The notes under the pieces are model-generated. The model was not told the origin of the DNA and did not search any database. It worked only from the letters and a program-made list of their open reading frames with translations. A program made the position numbers and the translations under genes. From contig VNKQ01000018.1 of NCBI GenBank assembly GCA_016508695.1, forward strand, positions 558,001 through 622,000: a stretch of DNA of 64,000 nt, read 5' to 3'. Shown in pieces: positions 36,346-48,439 of the stretch; position 1 is the stretch's first letter; each line of letters begins with the position of its first letter. Origin of the DNA: Hyphodiscus hymeniophilus. Its lineage: Eukaryota > Ascomycota > Leotiomycetes > Helotiales > Hyphodiscaceae.

Positions 36346-37502
36346 CTACCATGTATCGAGCACGGGGTATGATACACTCTGACTCCAAGCCTCGCAGCTC
36401 GATCGAAAATGTCCAAAGGCTCCACAGAAATCACAAAGATTGTAACATTCGGGCCACGTGTGACCCTCACCACAGAAACCACAGTGAAGATTCGCCGCCG
36501 CAACAAGAGCCGCCTGCTCCTTCAACTCCGCAGATCGTGCGTTTCTAGACTTTTGCACCGCACGCTCTGCCAGCCACTGCACTGTAGGTGCTGCAAAATC
36601 TGCGTCGGCCACATCAGAGCCAGCGTGGAGCAGCACCTTCAGCTTCTTCAAAGAAGGGATGCTCCGGATTTCCTCGAGAAGTGGCAGGACGGCTTGCTCC
36701 GTGTTGTGGGCCCGGCCGTCTACCAGATCATGGGGTTTTCTTTTGAAGGTAATATCCTCAAAGACCACAAGCGTCAAGCTTTCGAGGTTTGTGCAGAGCT
36801 GGATTAGAAATGGTATGTACACACGAACGCTACCTACCAAATCGTCATCGCAGCCCTTGCATTCGCAGGTAAGGCAACAGTGGATCTTTGCATCGCCCAC
36901 GAAGGTGAGATTCTTGATGTACGAGGCATTCTTGCGTCCGATGGCATAGAGAAATCGCAGAAATGGATCGAAATAGGCCCAGCCCTCAAGCGAGCGGGGG
37001 GTACCTGGTGCCATATCTGCTGGACCACGTAATCGACGCTTTGCTTGGTTGTGTCATGGAAATAGAAAGGCTTCTTAGGTGATGGTCGATATACGGTGCC
37101 GTCTTCCAGCAGCGTCGGTGGGCTGCTATGCCAACCTGGGTTACCCATGTGAAATAGAAACTGGTTGTTTCCATATAGTAACTTGGTACCGGCTTCGTTG
37201 AAGTACCTGTTGGTCCTGAGACCTGTGGCATCGAGATCTTTCCGTAAAATTCGTCGTAACTCTGTGTACGGTCCGAATTCGTCTCGGAGGTGCTCGAATC
37301 GAACGAGAGATCCAGCATGCCAGCCCCTCTCTAGCTCAACACCGCAACAACCCAGGAATTCATCCCAGCGACGAGTTTGACAGCGTACCTCGTTGAATTC
37401 TGACTTCCAATTCGACGTTACAACCATTGGCGAAACGGTGGTGGTTGCGCCCACACAATATGTGTATTCAAAAATTACGTCTAGGATTTCTGTATGAAGC
37501 AT
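36346..37502 (-). CDS. 2EXR/F-box-like protein with zinc knuckles, one-base frameshift
   Basis: Minus-strand frame from the ATG at 37502 (MLHTEILDVIFEYTYC) to the stop at 36346. It begins like a 2EXR/F-box-type domain (NRYFNEAGTKLLYGNNQFLF) and continues with YFDPFLRFLYAIGRKNASYI and a leucine-rich stretch, ending in two zinc-knuckle-like motifs: CGFCGEGHTWPEC (spacing CX2CX3HX4C) and CDFCGAFGHFRSSC (canonical CX2CX4HX4C). The frame changes at about 36996-37001, a run of six G on the plus strand. Adding one base gives a continuous 385-aa protein reading QVPPRSLEGWAYFDPF. No intron of workable length exists there (only 20 bp between GT and AG). Sequence error in a homopolymer or a true loss-of-function mutation are both possible. 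Function unknown; knuckles suggest RNA, DNA or protein binding. Confidence 0.65.
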
Positions 37503-37524
37503 GATAATTAGCTGCAGCCGTAAT

Positions 37525-38048
37525 TTATAGTCGGTCCCGGAAACAACCTTTTGGGAGATTGAACAAATGTCTTCCATGCGTATGAGGCAGGGTCCACCCA
37601 GCTTCACTAAGGTGGGCGATCAAAGGTCTTGTATTCTGACCAGTATAGGGATCGATTCGGGGTCGGCAATCGACCTGATCTAATTTCCCTCTGGCAGTTT
37701 GAGGCTTCGCTTTTTGGAGAGCGAACCTTCGGACGACTGGGGCTCCCGCACTAACGTGCTTGTACACCCTACCTGGGAATCCACGGGTTGTCTTGAAGGA
37801 AAGACAATCGATGTCTGTTGGTCCATGTCAGCCTTCTGTCAAATAGACGCATTCAGAGTGGTTGAGCAAATAGTCTTACCCCTTCTCCAAATACATCGCT
37901 CACCACTGTTAATAAAGAATGTGTCCCGGGTATTGTGACATCGAAAGAATTTGACGATGGCAGTTTCTGGGTCCTCACCAGGGAACTCTTCTTGGGCCCA
38001 GGGCTTGTACTCGTCGATTTTGTCCTGCTGCTCACGAGTGAGTGACAT
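37525..38048 (-). CDS. putative small protein, two exons
   Basis: Proposed exons 38048-37880 and 37772-37525 (intron 107 bp, GTAAGA to CCCAG) encode 138 aa beginning MSLTREQQDKIDEYKPWAQE. Exon 1 is acidic and hydrophilic (FPGEDPETAIVKFFRCHNTR); exon 2 is basic (RRFALQKAKPQTARGKLDQV). I do not recognise it. Its stop lies only 22 bp before the ATG of the next gene on the same strand, which is unusually close. Either the two belong to one misassembled transcript, or the second gene starts at a later point. The splice is supported only by frame and site quality. Confidence 0.35.
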
Positions 38049-41000
38049 CCTGATGGAATGCTTAAGTTGGAATAGTAAGATAGATTTAAAAGTGAGGGAA
38101 GTGTGGTAAAGATCACTGATGTGCTTCTGAGTTTGTTGTGAGGTTATTCAATGCTCTATGGTGGAAGAAGGGGATGCGAGTAATTTATAGAACCGAAGCT
38201 TCAGTAGACTTTAGTACTCGCAGAGACTTGCGCTACCAAAGGCCTTCGATGTTGTGCTAGTTTAGTTCGCGCAGCTGAGCCGTCTACTAGAGAAATATTC
38301 ACTGAGTTGTGAACTTGAATAAGTGGGTACTATATACCACTAGTACAGGAATTCCGTATTTAAGTGAGCATTGGATCCTTCCTTGAGAGTAACGGTAATC
38401 CCATCAGTCTCTCTACTCACCGTGTATTGGGACAGCTTCTCAGTCTGTGAGTCAAAGTTCCTTTTGTACATAGCTCATTCAGTTTGCGGCTTGCTGCCTC
38501 TGTCACTTCATTTCGATCACTTTCAGACCCAAACAGAAAGGAAAGCTTCCTTCTCTAAAAACTTCGAGATTACCTCACTGTGCGTGATACTTTCAGACTG
38601 TGGCCACAAACTCAAGCTTGATTCTTGTTATTACTTTGAAGCTGTGTTACTGCCACCGCTTGATTATGATCCACAGGGAGAACCTGACAGGCGTAGTCAT
38701 ATCACGTGATCGAGACACCTTTGTACTAGAGTACCTAGCAGCCAATAATAGTTTGTGTGTGCTGGTACGAGGGTAATCCAACAACTCAAATGACGGAAAG
38801 CTTGAACCGTAATATGATTGTTCTGGCGCGCAAACTTCCCAGCAAGGGATGGCTCCTGGCACAAGTTCGATTGAAAGCAAGCCCGCATCAAGATAACATA
38901 CTATGCAACAAGCAGAACGGGCAAGAATTCGACCAAGCATTGGAGATGTCGCTAATGACTGGGCCGAGCTATCCTACCTACCTTAGTACTCTGGCTCGGT
39001 CCCAATCGTGCTTTTAAGAGACTCATCTCGTGACTTTCATCGATACTGATAGCTACCTATCTGGGCCTCTTCCTTCCATCACCCAGCTGCCAAGAGGCAC
39101 GAATGACCGGACCTTGAGCAACAGTATGGAATATCAAGTGGCTTCAAGACGTCTGAGATATGGGCACTTCCGCAAGGCTTACTTTCAGCTCCCTCCGACA
39201 ACTTTGCCTCATAATACATTCTCCCAGTCACAGCTGACCCGCCCGCTCTGAAAGAGAGCAGACTACCGCATACACAACTACAAGCTATCGGAGGAGATGT
39301 CCGAACGGGAAATAGGCGTGAGGGTATCATTGGGCGGGGTATATGGTCCAGGTGGGAGAATTGGGAAGGGAATACAATAATACTCTAGATCGTCAGACGT
39401 TAAGGTAGTCAAGGGAGACGGCGGAAACGCTCGGAGCAGCCTTGGCGCAATGCTCCCGCCACTTTCAATCTGTCGCCGTCCACCAAACTTTACATATCCC
39501 CACTTGGACGTTGAGCCACATCCTCGATTCCATGGTTGAAGCTGCACCAATAGCACAACAGCACAACCCGACCACAAACTGTTAGTCCAAAGATGCACAC
39601 TATCTAAAAGCGTTTGAATGGGGCCCTAAAAGTCAGTAGGACCACCTAGCAAATTAGCTGAGATGCAATTGCTAAAGCTTTTAAGGCAGCTCCGCCTGTC
39701 AAAATCCGAGGTAGCACCAGTCTCCGAGATGTCGTTACACCCCATAGCTTCGTGGAACCGAATCAAGTCCTGATGCCATACAACATAGAGGGAGATACGG
39801 CCACTGAACTCCGATATCCTCAATCTAAACTCCGCTCTTCTTCCACCTGACCAGGCATAAAGCACTGGTCTGGACCAGCTCAAGTTTACTAAAGAAGAGT
39901 AGAGAGACACTGTCTAATCAGTCCGGGCCCGCCGTTCGGGATTGGCGTATTAGAGGATATTTCAGATAGGATTGAGGGGATAGAAACAAGAAAACCACGG
40001 ACATTCTCACAAATATCTGATGTCCCAAAACAGGAGAGCTCTTCTCCCGCGCCCTTCCCTCCTTGTATGTTGCGTAGACCGTGGCTCGCCGGTCACTCTT
40101 AATTGAACTACCAACGAAACCACCCCGCACTCGACGATAAAAACCTCATGACAGCTAAGAAAGTGGGGCGCTTGCCTCTTTTGTCTTCAATGAGAAGGCT
40201 TGCATGCAAAACCACGGATGTTCCGGGATGTACCTATTTCGTGAAGGTGTTGATGCCCCGCCGTGTCCCGCTTCAGGGCAGCTTGTCGACCTTGCTCAAA
40301 GAAGAAGTCCGTACGAGGACTCGAGGAATCAATTGTCTGAGCCGGATATTCTGCATGATTCAATTTTCTGACAAACTCCATAATGATTCCGCTGAATGTG
40401 AGTTGTCTTTTATCTCCGATTGATATGACCTGGGCAGTATATTGACGGAAGATGCCAGCGGAATCTTCTTGGAGCCTCGGACCTCTCTCTACAATGTACC
40501 TGGTCTTCTTGAATGTACGTTCTCTGTCATCTGTGACTACAAGAACACAGCCAAGTGTCCCGATTAGCTTGTCACTGCCTGGTGATTCTTGGGAAGAGGA
40601 TCAAGAGATACTTACTGAGTAGATTCAAGATATGGAAGAAATCCCTCGGATGGGAGGATAAGCAGAAACACTGAAATCGGGAGCAGCAGTGGCAATGGCA
40701 AAGGGAAAGACGGCCCAATCACAAGCTCGATCGTTTGACTTGCGACAGGAACAGGAACAGGAAGGCGGTGAAAAGGGGTAAAGCTATCTACAGGGGGAGC
40801 GGCCCGCCAAGCCTTTGCCTTGATAGGCAGGCAGGAATAGGCTTTCCGGGATTGCACTGGTCGTTCAGTGCCGATCGGCAGAACGACCTTCCAAAAGGGA
40901 GGGGATGTACTCTCCAGTGCATGGAGATGCACTCAACGGGAGTCTAGCATGGACTGTATGATGAGTGAGCTCATTTACTGCCATCCTGCTCAGTGGCGAT

Positions 41001-41249
41001 AACAAGGGAAGGTGCAGATCAATTGCTGACAGGAAGAATGGATGGGATGGATGGATGAATCATGGATATGCGAGATAGAGGGAAGTAGTTGGAATGCTAT
41101 AAGTATCAACGCATATCTCCTCCCTGTCTACCTCTTTTCTCTTTTCTCTTTTTCTCCTACTCTCGGTCTCCCCGGCGTCAATTGGTATCATTCCTGTAGT
41201 GTTACCTACCCTCCCAGCCGTTCCTGTCCCCTCCTTTCGAGCTTCAACC
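38049..41249. other. long intergenic region
   Basis: 3.2 kb without a supported gene. Numerous short frames on both strands lack domains, good starts or consistent splice partners. The right end is the promoter of the sedolisin gene, with a pyrimidine-rich CTCTTTTCTCTTTTTCTCC leader at about 41130-41160. Confidence 0.5.
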
Positions 41250-43214
41250 ATGCTATCCAAGACTACCTTGGTCGCAGGTCTGCTGCAAGCTTTGCCAGCT
41301 TTCGCCGCCGTTCACGAGAAGCTCGCTGCTCTGCCAGTAGGATGGACTGCCACTGCTGCCGCAGACACGAGCTCCACTCTCGCTTTCACCATTGCGCTCA
41401 CACAGCAAAACATCGATCAATTGGAGACGAAGCTTCTGTCCGTGTCCACGCCTGGATCCGCCCAGTATGGACAACACATGGATGTTGATGATCTGAACGC
41501 TTTATTTGCCCCTACTGCCGGCGCCAGTGACGCTGTGGAGTCTTGGCTGAAGAGGTACGTTATGAGTTCGACGATTGACTATCAATTTTGGAGATCTAAT
41601 CCCAGATAGTGCCGGTGTGAAATCTGTTTCGACTCAAGGTGCCTATGTCACATTCGCGACCACCGTGGGAGCAGCAAACTCGCTCTTGAACACCACTTTT
41701 ATGAAATTCGAGAATGCCGGCGTCTCCAAGATCCGCACAATGGAGTACTCGGTCCCTGCGTCGCTGTCAAGCTACATTGATCTGATTGACCCCACCGTGT
41801 TCCTGGGCAAGACTGTGGCTGCTGTATGATAAAAACTTGTCGGTCCAAATAACTGAATCGATTGCTAATAATCCAGCCAGGTCCCAGCTCCCACTCGCGT
41901 AAAGAAGGACAAGACCCCTACCAAGCGAGCCATCGATGCCGCTTGCTCCACGTCTATCACCCCACAATGCTTGAAGGAACTCTACAACGTTGGTAGCTAT
42001 ACACCCAATGCAAAATCGGGTAGCAGAGTCGGATTTGGTAGTTTCTTAAACCAGTCCGCCACATATGTCGATCTGTTCCAGTATGAGGAGTTTTTCGGCA
42101 TTCCTCACCAGAACTTCTCCACTGTCCTGATTGCTGGCGCCACCAATGATCAGGATTTTGCGACTGCGCAGAACGGCGAGGCAAACTTGGATGTAAGTTC
42201 ATATTCAAATGAGTTGCTGGTTGTTCGCGAATTTGGCTAACTCGCTTGTAGGTGCAAAATATTATTGGTGTCAGCCATCCGCTACCAGTCACTGAATTCA
42301 TCACCGGTGGATCACCTCCATTTATTCCTAATCTCGATGAGCCAACTGCTGCGGACAATCAGAACGAGCCGTACATGCCGTACTATTCTTATTTACTCAG
42401 TCAGCCAAATTCTGCGCTGCCACAAGTTATCTCCAACTCCTACGGTGACGATGAGCAAACGGTTCCCGAGAAGTACGCCATCAAAGTCTGCAATCAGATT
42501 GCTATGATGGGTCTTCGCGGTATCACTGTGCTCGAGTCATCTGGTGATAATGGTGTCGGAGCTCCCTGCCAAAGCAACGACGGAAAGAAGACACCCCAAT
42601 TCACACCTACGTTCCCAGCTTCATGTCCGTATATTCTTGCTGTAGGTGGAACTGTCGCTGTTAGTCCGGAGCAAGCTTGGGTTGGCTCTGCCGGAGGATT
42701 CTCCAACTACTTCGAACGCCCGCTCTATCAGGAGCTTGCAGTCGAGACATACTTGGACTTCCACATCAGCCCAGCGGTGAAGAAGTACTATACTCCTTTT
42801 ACCAACTTCCAAGGGCGTGGATTCCCCGATATTGCGGCTCACAGTGTCAGCCCAGACTACCAGGTCGTTTACTTTGGGGAATTGTCTCCATCCGGAGGTA
42901 CATCTGCTGCCTCACCTGTCGTTGCAGCCATCATCGGTCTCCTGAACGATGCTCGTTTCTGCGCCGGTAAGAAGTCGTCTCTCGGGTTCGTGAATCCGTT
43001 GCTCTATGCCATAGGATTCACCGCATTGAACGATATTACTCTTGGCCAGAGCATTGGATGCAACGGAGTCAGCGTGCAAAGCGGCGCTGTTGTTCCTGGT
43101 GCTTCAATCATTCCCTTCGCGACATGGAATGCGACTCAAGGATGGGATCCAGTGACTGGTTTGGGTACGCCTAACTTTGAGAAGCTGAAGGCGTTGGCTT
43201 TGGCGTTGCCGTAG
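41250..43214 (+). CDS. secreted S53 serine-carboxyl peptidase (sedolisin / tripeptidyl-peptidase)
   Basis: Four exons, 41250-41554, 41610-41823, 41881-42192 and 42252-43214, give 597 aa. The start at 41250 directly precedes a signal peptide (MLSKTTLVAGLLQALPAFAA). A pro-domain follows (TQQNIDQLETKLLSVSTPGS, WLKSAGVKSV), ending near TPTKRAID, with catalytic domain from ACSTSITPQCLKELYNVGSY. The S53 residues are visible: Glu and Asp in NGEANLD, the oxyanion Asp in ESSGDNGVG, and the Ser in SPSGGTSAASPV. A Ca-binding C-terminus (WDPVTGLGTPNFEKL) closes it. These enzymes work at acid pH outside the cell, releasing tripeptides or cutting proteins for nutrition. All junctions rebuild conserved sequence and the gene looks complete. 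Confidence 0.95.
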
Positions 43215-44032
43215 AGGGATAGAGGGAATGAGGGGGGGCTTTCGTGGAGTCAGGGCGGTATGCACAGCTGACGCAGCTTACCATACAAAGACATTAATGC
43301 AATATGATAATTAATGATCAAAGCATCTTGATTACTTATATTTCCCTTGCACCATTGCCAGTATGCTTCTGCTTCTGCTTCTCTCTTGCTTGTAGCCGTA
43401 GGCTGTCACACCTTTCACCAAAAGCAACTAGACAATCTCATATTAGCAACTCCAGGGCTTGAGTAGAAATTTCTGTTTCGATTGTTGAATCAAGATATCC
43501 GAATCATTCTCTCCACGTCCCGCATTTGGCTCACGAACCCCGACCGAAGTTTCCATCAATATATTCTCCAATCGCAACCTTCACCCCCTTTTTTGTTCCC
43601 CCGCCCGCGTTCAAGCCACACTTTCGAAATCGCACTTACCGCCTTTTAGTTAGTATCATTGCGGTCGTGGCTCACCTATGGCTTACTGCTTGAATCTACG
43701 TGGGGCCTCGGTATCTTTTGAATGCATCGAGCTCAATCGTCATGGACGGCTGTCTCCCATTTGAGTATTCGCTGATTCGTTCAGCCTCCCTAACCTCGAC
43801 CTCGGCGCATCTCATTCTGGCGCATATGGATTGGCTTCTTCAATAAGAAGAGGAGTGTCCGCTTCATGTATCATCTCCACCCTACGCTCACATCTTCCTC
43901 TTATATCTTAATCCAAATCAATACCTCTCACACCACAGACCCAACGGCAAAACAAACCCCTGAGCCAACGCCAACTCGAGCCACACATCATTGACCTCCT
44001 CCCTGCTGTACAATTCCATATCTCTGCCCACC
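43215..44032. other. intergenic region
   Basis: 818 bp between two plus-strand genes. Contains the sedolisin 3' UTR and the promoter of the second monooxygenase, which has a pyrimidine-rich stretch. No other signal. Confidence 0.55.
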
Positions 44033-45523
44033 ATGGGTTCCATAGAAAGGAAGACAATTGACACGGACTTTGACGTGATCATTGTCGGTGCTGGGATTTC
44101 TGGTATCAATGCAGGCTACCGCGTACAAACGGAACTCCCCAATTACAAGTACACAATCCTCGAGTCTCGCGGTGCAATTGGAGGAACCTGGGATCTTTTC
44201 CGCTACCCAGGTATTCGCTCCGACTCTGATCTCCATACATTTGGTTTCCCATGGCGCCCATGGAGCAGTAAGAAATCAATCGCAGACGGTACTTCGATCC
44301 GCAACTACGTCAAGGAATGTGCAGAGGCATATGGCATTGATCGCAAGATACAATTCCACCACAAACTTCTTGCGGCGGACTGGTCATCCAAAGAGCAGAG
44401 ATGGGCATTGAGCGTCAGTGCAGATGGGGAGGAGACCACATACCATGCGCGCTTCATTATTATGAGTACCGGATATTATGATTACAACCAGCCTCTCCAA
44501 ACCAGCATCCAAGGCCTTGAAAACTTCCAAGGGAAGGTCATACACCCCCAATTCTGGCCCGAAGACTACGATTACAGCAATAAGAAGATGATCATCATCG
44601 GTTCCGGGGCAACGGCCATCACACTGCTACCCATTGTAGCAGAGAAAGCCGCACGAGTGACCATGCTTCAACGCTCGCCCACGTACGTAATGGCTCTCCC
44701 GTCCGAAGACCCCATGGGCAATTTCGTGCGTCGCTTCCTTCCCCAATGGCTCGCGTTCAAGATCGTGCGCTGGAAGTTCCTCATCCTGCCCCTCCTGTTC
44801 TTCAAATTCTGCCGCGCCTTCCCCAATGCCGCGCGTGGCGTGCTTCGGAAACGTACGCTTGATTCCCTACCGAAGGGTTTTCCATACGAGCCGAACTTCA
44901 AGCCGAAATACAGCCCCTGGGAACAGCGTCTGTGCGTGTGTCCTGATGGAGACTTCTTCAAGGCATTGGAGAGGGGAAATGCAGATATCGTTACGGATAC
45001 CATCCAGACTGTTACCGAGAAGGGCATCACGACGGTGGGAGGGAAGAAGTTGGAGGCTGATATAATCATCACTGCCACTGGGCTGAAGATGCAACTCGCG
45101 GGCGGATCGACAATTACCGTTGACGGCCAACCTATCAATCCAGGTGAGAAGTTCATGTGGAAGGGCATGATGCTCCAAGACTTGCCCAATGTGGCGTTCG
45201 TCATCGGATACACCAACGCGTCCTGGACATTGGGCGCCGATGCCACCGCTCTGCACTTCTGCAGGATGCTGAAGTACCTGGATAAGCACAGGCTGGAGAG
45301 CGCCACGCCGCGCGTCGGAGAGAACGAGAAGTTGGATTCGAGTCCCGTGCTGAATCTAAACTCCACGTACATCGAGAAGGCAAAGGGCCAGTTACCCAAG
45401 GCGGGTGATAGTGGTCCTTGGCAAGCGAGAAGCAGCTACATGACTGATCTCTGGGTTGCTAGTCATGGGAGTCTGACGAAGAATATGCATTTTGAGGGGT
45501 TTGGGGGGAAGAAGGTCAACTGA
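44033..45523 (+). CDS. flavin monooxygenase, EthA/Baeyer-Villiger-like
   Basis: An intronless gene of 496 aa. The ATG at 44033 has a near-perfect context (CCACCATGG) and is preferred to an in-frame ATG at 43991. The FAD loop is VIIVGAGISGINAGYR, followed by AIGGTWDLFRYPGIRSDSDL as in EthA-like enzymes; the fingerprint is FQGKVIHPQFWPEDYDYSNK, then the NADPH loop IIIGSGATAITLLP. TATGLKMQLAGG is the late FAD motif. It likely oxygenates ketones, amines or thio-compounds using NADPH; the substrate is not inferable. Absence of introns contrasts with the six-exon relative at 27346 and could reflect retroposition or a bacterial origin. The stop codon lies 34 bp from the left LTR of the copia element, so the native 3' end has probably been displaced. 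Confidence 0.93.
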   Translation: MGSIERKTIDTDFDVIIVGAGISGINAGYRVQTELPNYKYTILESRGAIGGTWDLFRYPGIRSDSDLHTFGFPWRPWSSKKSIADGTSIRNYVKECAEAYGIDRKIQFHHKLLAADWSSKEQRWALSVSADGEETTYHARFIIMSTGYYDYNQPLQTSIQGLENFQGKVIHPQFWPEDYDYSNKKMIIIGSGATAITLLPIVAEKAARVTMLQRSPTYVMALPSEDPMGNFVRRFLPQWLAFKIVRWKFLILPLLFFKFCRAFPNAARGVLRKRTLDSLPKGFPYEPNFKPKYSPWEQRLCVCPDGDFFKALERGNADIVTDTIQTVTEKGITTVGGKKLEADIIITATGLKMQLAGGSTITVDGQPINPGEKFMWKGMMLQDLPNVAFVIGYTNASWTLGADATALHFCRMLKYLDKHRLESATPRVGENEKLDSSPVLNLNSTYIEKAKGQLPKAGDSGPWQARSSYMTDLWVASHGSLTKNMHFEGFGGKKVN

Positions 45524-45552
45524 GAGACTTTAGTGATTTGGATATAGTGTTA

Positions 45553-45557
45553 TATCT
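45553..45557. repeat. target-site duplication TATCT (left copy)
   Basis: TATCT directly precedes the left LTR and recurs at 59459-59463 directly after the right LTR, the 5-bp duplication expected for Ty1/copia integrase. Confidence 0.85.
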
Positions 45558-45724
45558 TGTTGGTAGCACTTTGGTTGCTACGGTACTATAATTGCATGAG
45601 TATTCGTAGTAATATTATTAATGTCTAAGGGAAGAAGCTATTCTATAGAGATAGAACTAAGTTATTCTAGGTTGCGGTACACGTGACCTACTATTCTAGA
45701 TTAGGCTAGAAAGTAGTCTAAACA
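45558..45724 (-). repeat. copia LTR, left (3' LTR in element orientation)
   Basis: 167 bp, the same length as the right LTR with no indel between them. About a dozen differences are all transitions; in the outer part the right copy carries the T/A form, in the inner part the left copy does. The outer half here is unmutated. Confidence 0.88.
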
Positions 45725-46079
45725 CTAGTAACTCTTTCTTCTAATTAGTCTATCCTTCTTTCTCTAAATTATATAATCTACGTATTCCTTTTATTTTATT
45801 TAATTACTTATAGGTTCTCGATTTGTATAAGGAAACAATATCCTTTGTTATTATTAGATTCGCTTATTAGGTTATCTAACGGGTAAGTATTAAATAAGTA
45901 TTAAATTTGGCTATAGAATCGATACCCTTTAAATATTTATTAAAAATATATAGTAAGTAAAGAAACTAGTTATATAATATACTATTATAACTATTATATT
46001 ATAAGTAGTATTTATAGTTATAGTTAAGGTTAACTATATAATTACCGAATTAATATTAGCGTCCCTTAAATATTGTATT

Positions 46080-48404
46080 ATATTACTTTATAATTCTTAT
46101 AAGTTTGGCTTCTTCTTTCTCTTAACCTATTCCTTCGATTCTAATAAGATCTTATTTAAATCGATTAGATCTCACAAAGCTTAGTAACTTTTCTCTTTTG
46201 TTATTATATCGGCTAGGTTTGAGTTTCTATTAATTTACTTGATTTTTATAATTAATTGTCTCTTATACGCTTATCTTAAGCATATAAGATCTACTATAAG
46301 TCTCTTTTCTTATATAGTTCCTAGCTTAATAAGGTATTCGTATAGTAACTTCGAATCGATATAAATCGTAAAGGGAATAATAGCGTTTAAGACCTTTTTA
46401 AGGGTAGACTTAAGAATAACCGTATAATTAAATTTATAAGCTATTCTATATAATTCTAAGGCTAATATCGAACGAGTAACTCTCTTATATTTAATTAAAA
46501 ATTAATAAATAATATTCGCGTTATTATTCTTATTTATAATAGTAATAACAAAGCTAATTTAAGAGGTATTATTAGTATTATTAGTAAAAAAAGTATTTAT
46601 AAAAGTAATAACTCGAAGGCTTTATAAGTTAAGACTTATATACTTAAGTCCTCTAGTCTTATTATTAATTTGCTATTAGATTCTCTTATTTAGTCTCTTT
46701 GCGTTCTCTTTCTTTAGATTAGTAACTTAAGTTACAAAAGAGAGATTAAATAATGCTTTTAATTAGTAAACTAATATAATATATATACCTCTTACGCGTT
46801 ATGCGATATACTAGTCTTTAAAAGTAATTTTTTTGCGAATTTCCCCTTTAAAACTTATAGAATCGAGGTTCTTATAAAGAGAAACTAATTAAAGGTTCTC
46901 GTACTAGCGTACCTAGCTAAATTCGATCTCGTTATTACCTTATAAAGTAATTATTCCCCTATTGAATTTAATAAGGCTAATAGTCGATAAGGTCTCTTTT
47001 TCCTTTACTATAAATTTAGCTTCCTTAAGTTACTTTTCTTCGGCTTTTATAAAGGTCTTATTTACTAGAAATAAAGTATTATCGGTTTATAAGCTAATAA
47101 GACTAAACCCTTTTTTATTATAATATAATAAGTATAAGTTATAAGTTAATTCCTTTATTTTTAACTTCTCGGTATAATAGTAGTAATACGTCTTATACTA
47201 GTAATTCCCGGCTTTTAGGACTTTATATAATAGCTTAATAATACGTAAAATCACTTTGTCTTTTAAACTTAGTTATTAAGTAAGTTCTCGAGGTAGTTTA
47301 ACGTAGAAATTGCGATTTAATAAAGTAGTCGATTATACGTAAGCTTAAAAGATATTACAAAAGTAGAGTTTAATATTTTAAAGGGAGGAAGCTAGTAATA
47401 AGAGTAATTACTAGCTAGCTTATTAAATTATAAGTAATTATATAAGAACTAATTCCTTTTTATAATCGTTATATACTTATATAACAAGTCTTAATTTCTC
47501 GAATACTTAATCGGTTTTTTAGTACTTAATTTCGTTAACAAATTATAAGTTAAAAATCCGAGTTTTTAATAGTATTAATCTAATATTAACGAGTTTAAAT
47601 ACTTTCTTTTTAAGTAAGCTATTAATCTCTTTTTAGCGCGAATTAATATATAAAGGCTTAACTATAAATATAAAGATATTAAAGTTATAAGAGGTAAATT
47701 ATATAAAGTGTCTATATTATTTAAGTAGTCGTTATTACTATTATAACTAAATATATAGTTCTAGACTTCTTTTGTTACTCTTACTCTCTTTTCTTTTCTC
47801 TTTGCCTTCTTTATTATTATAATTTTCTTACGAATAATACGGTTTAATATATATAACTTTAAAGTTAATAAGACTACTAGAAAGCTTAATCTCGTAGGTT
47901 TCCCCCTTAATATTAAGTAACTTAAAGGGGCCGGTCTAGCCTCTTACTTTTTAGTAAACTAGTATATTAGAGTTAAGTAAAAGGTTATAAATTACCTTTA
48001 TATTTGGGCTATTTTATATATTAATCGCATTATTAATCTATAACTTAGCTCTAACCTTCTTTACCTTACTTATAGCCTTGCGAATTACTACTAATCGTTA
48101 TAATATTAATAATACTAAGGGATTAAGTTCTATTATTTGTAAGAAAGTACTAAAGACAAGTAAAGTAGGTATAATACTATTAGGTCCGGCAATATTATTA
48201 TTTACTTTTACTGCTATTTGCAAATAGACTTCTTTTAAGGTTATTACGCCTATTTCTTTACGCAAGATCTTATAGGCTTTATAAAGTAATTAATAAGCCT
48301 TCTTAATAATTCCGATCGACTAATATACCTTAATAGGTATATACTTAATAGTAATTACTATATTACTTGCGTTTTAACAGAATTTATAGCTTATAAAGTT
48401 CGTG
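46080..48404 (-). pseudogene. copia pol remnant: RT/RNase H and C-terminal integrase
   Basis: Conceptual translation of the minus strand, allowing stops, gives clear fungal copia sequence. From right to left: an integrase continuation near 48.3-48.2 kb (SIGIIKKAY, YKAYKILRKEIG); then at about 46.6-46.15 kb the RNase H domain, with FTNNTNN, KYKRVTRSILALELYRIA, YIDSKLLYEYLIKLGT and LADIITKEKS. TAA/TAG stand at positions where homologues carry Trp or Gln, as RIP would cause. No open frame survives. The region between about 46.7 and 47.9 kb should hold the reverse transcriptase; I did not locate its YVDD box. Confidence 0.75.
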
Positions 48405-48412
48405 CTTATATC
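48405..48412. repeat. hAT target-site duplication CTTATATC (left copy)
   Basis: CTTATATC abuts the left end of the hAT element and is repeated exactly at 55292-55299 beyond its right end; 8 bp is diagnostic for the hAT superfamily. Confidence 0.88.
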
Positions 48413-48439
48413 TAGGCTGGCCGGACCGGACCGCAGTCT

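Noticed and set aside
41199..41249. Upstream in-frame ATG for the sedolisin
   Set aside because: Using it would bury the signal peptide 17 residues into the protein; the ATG at 41,250 places it at the N-terminus.
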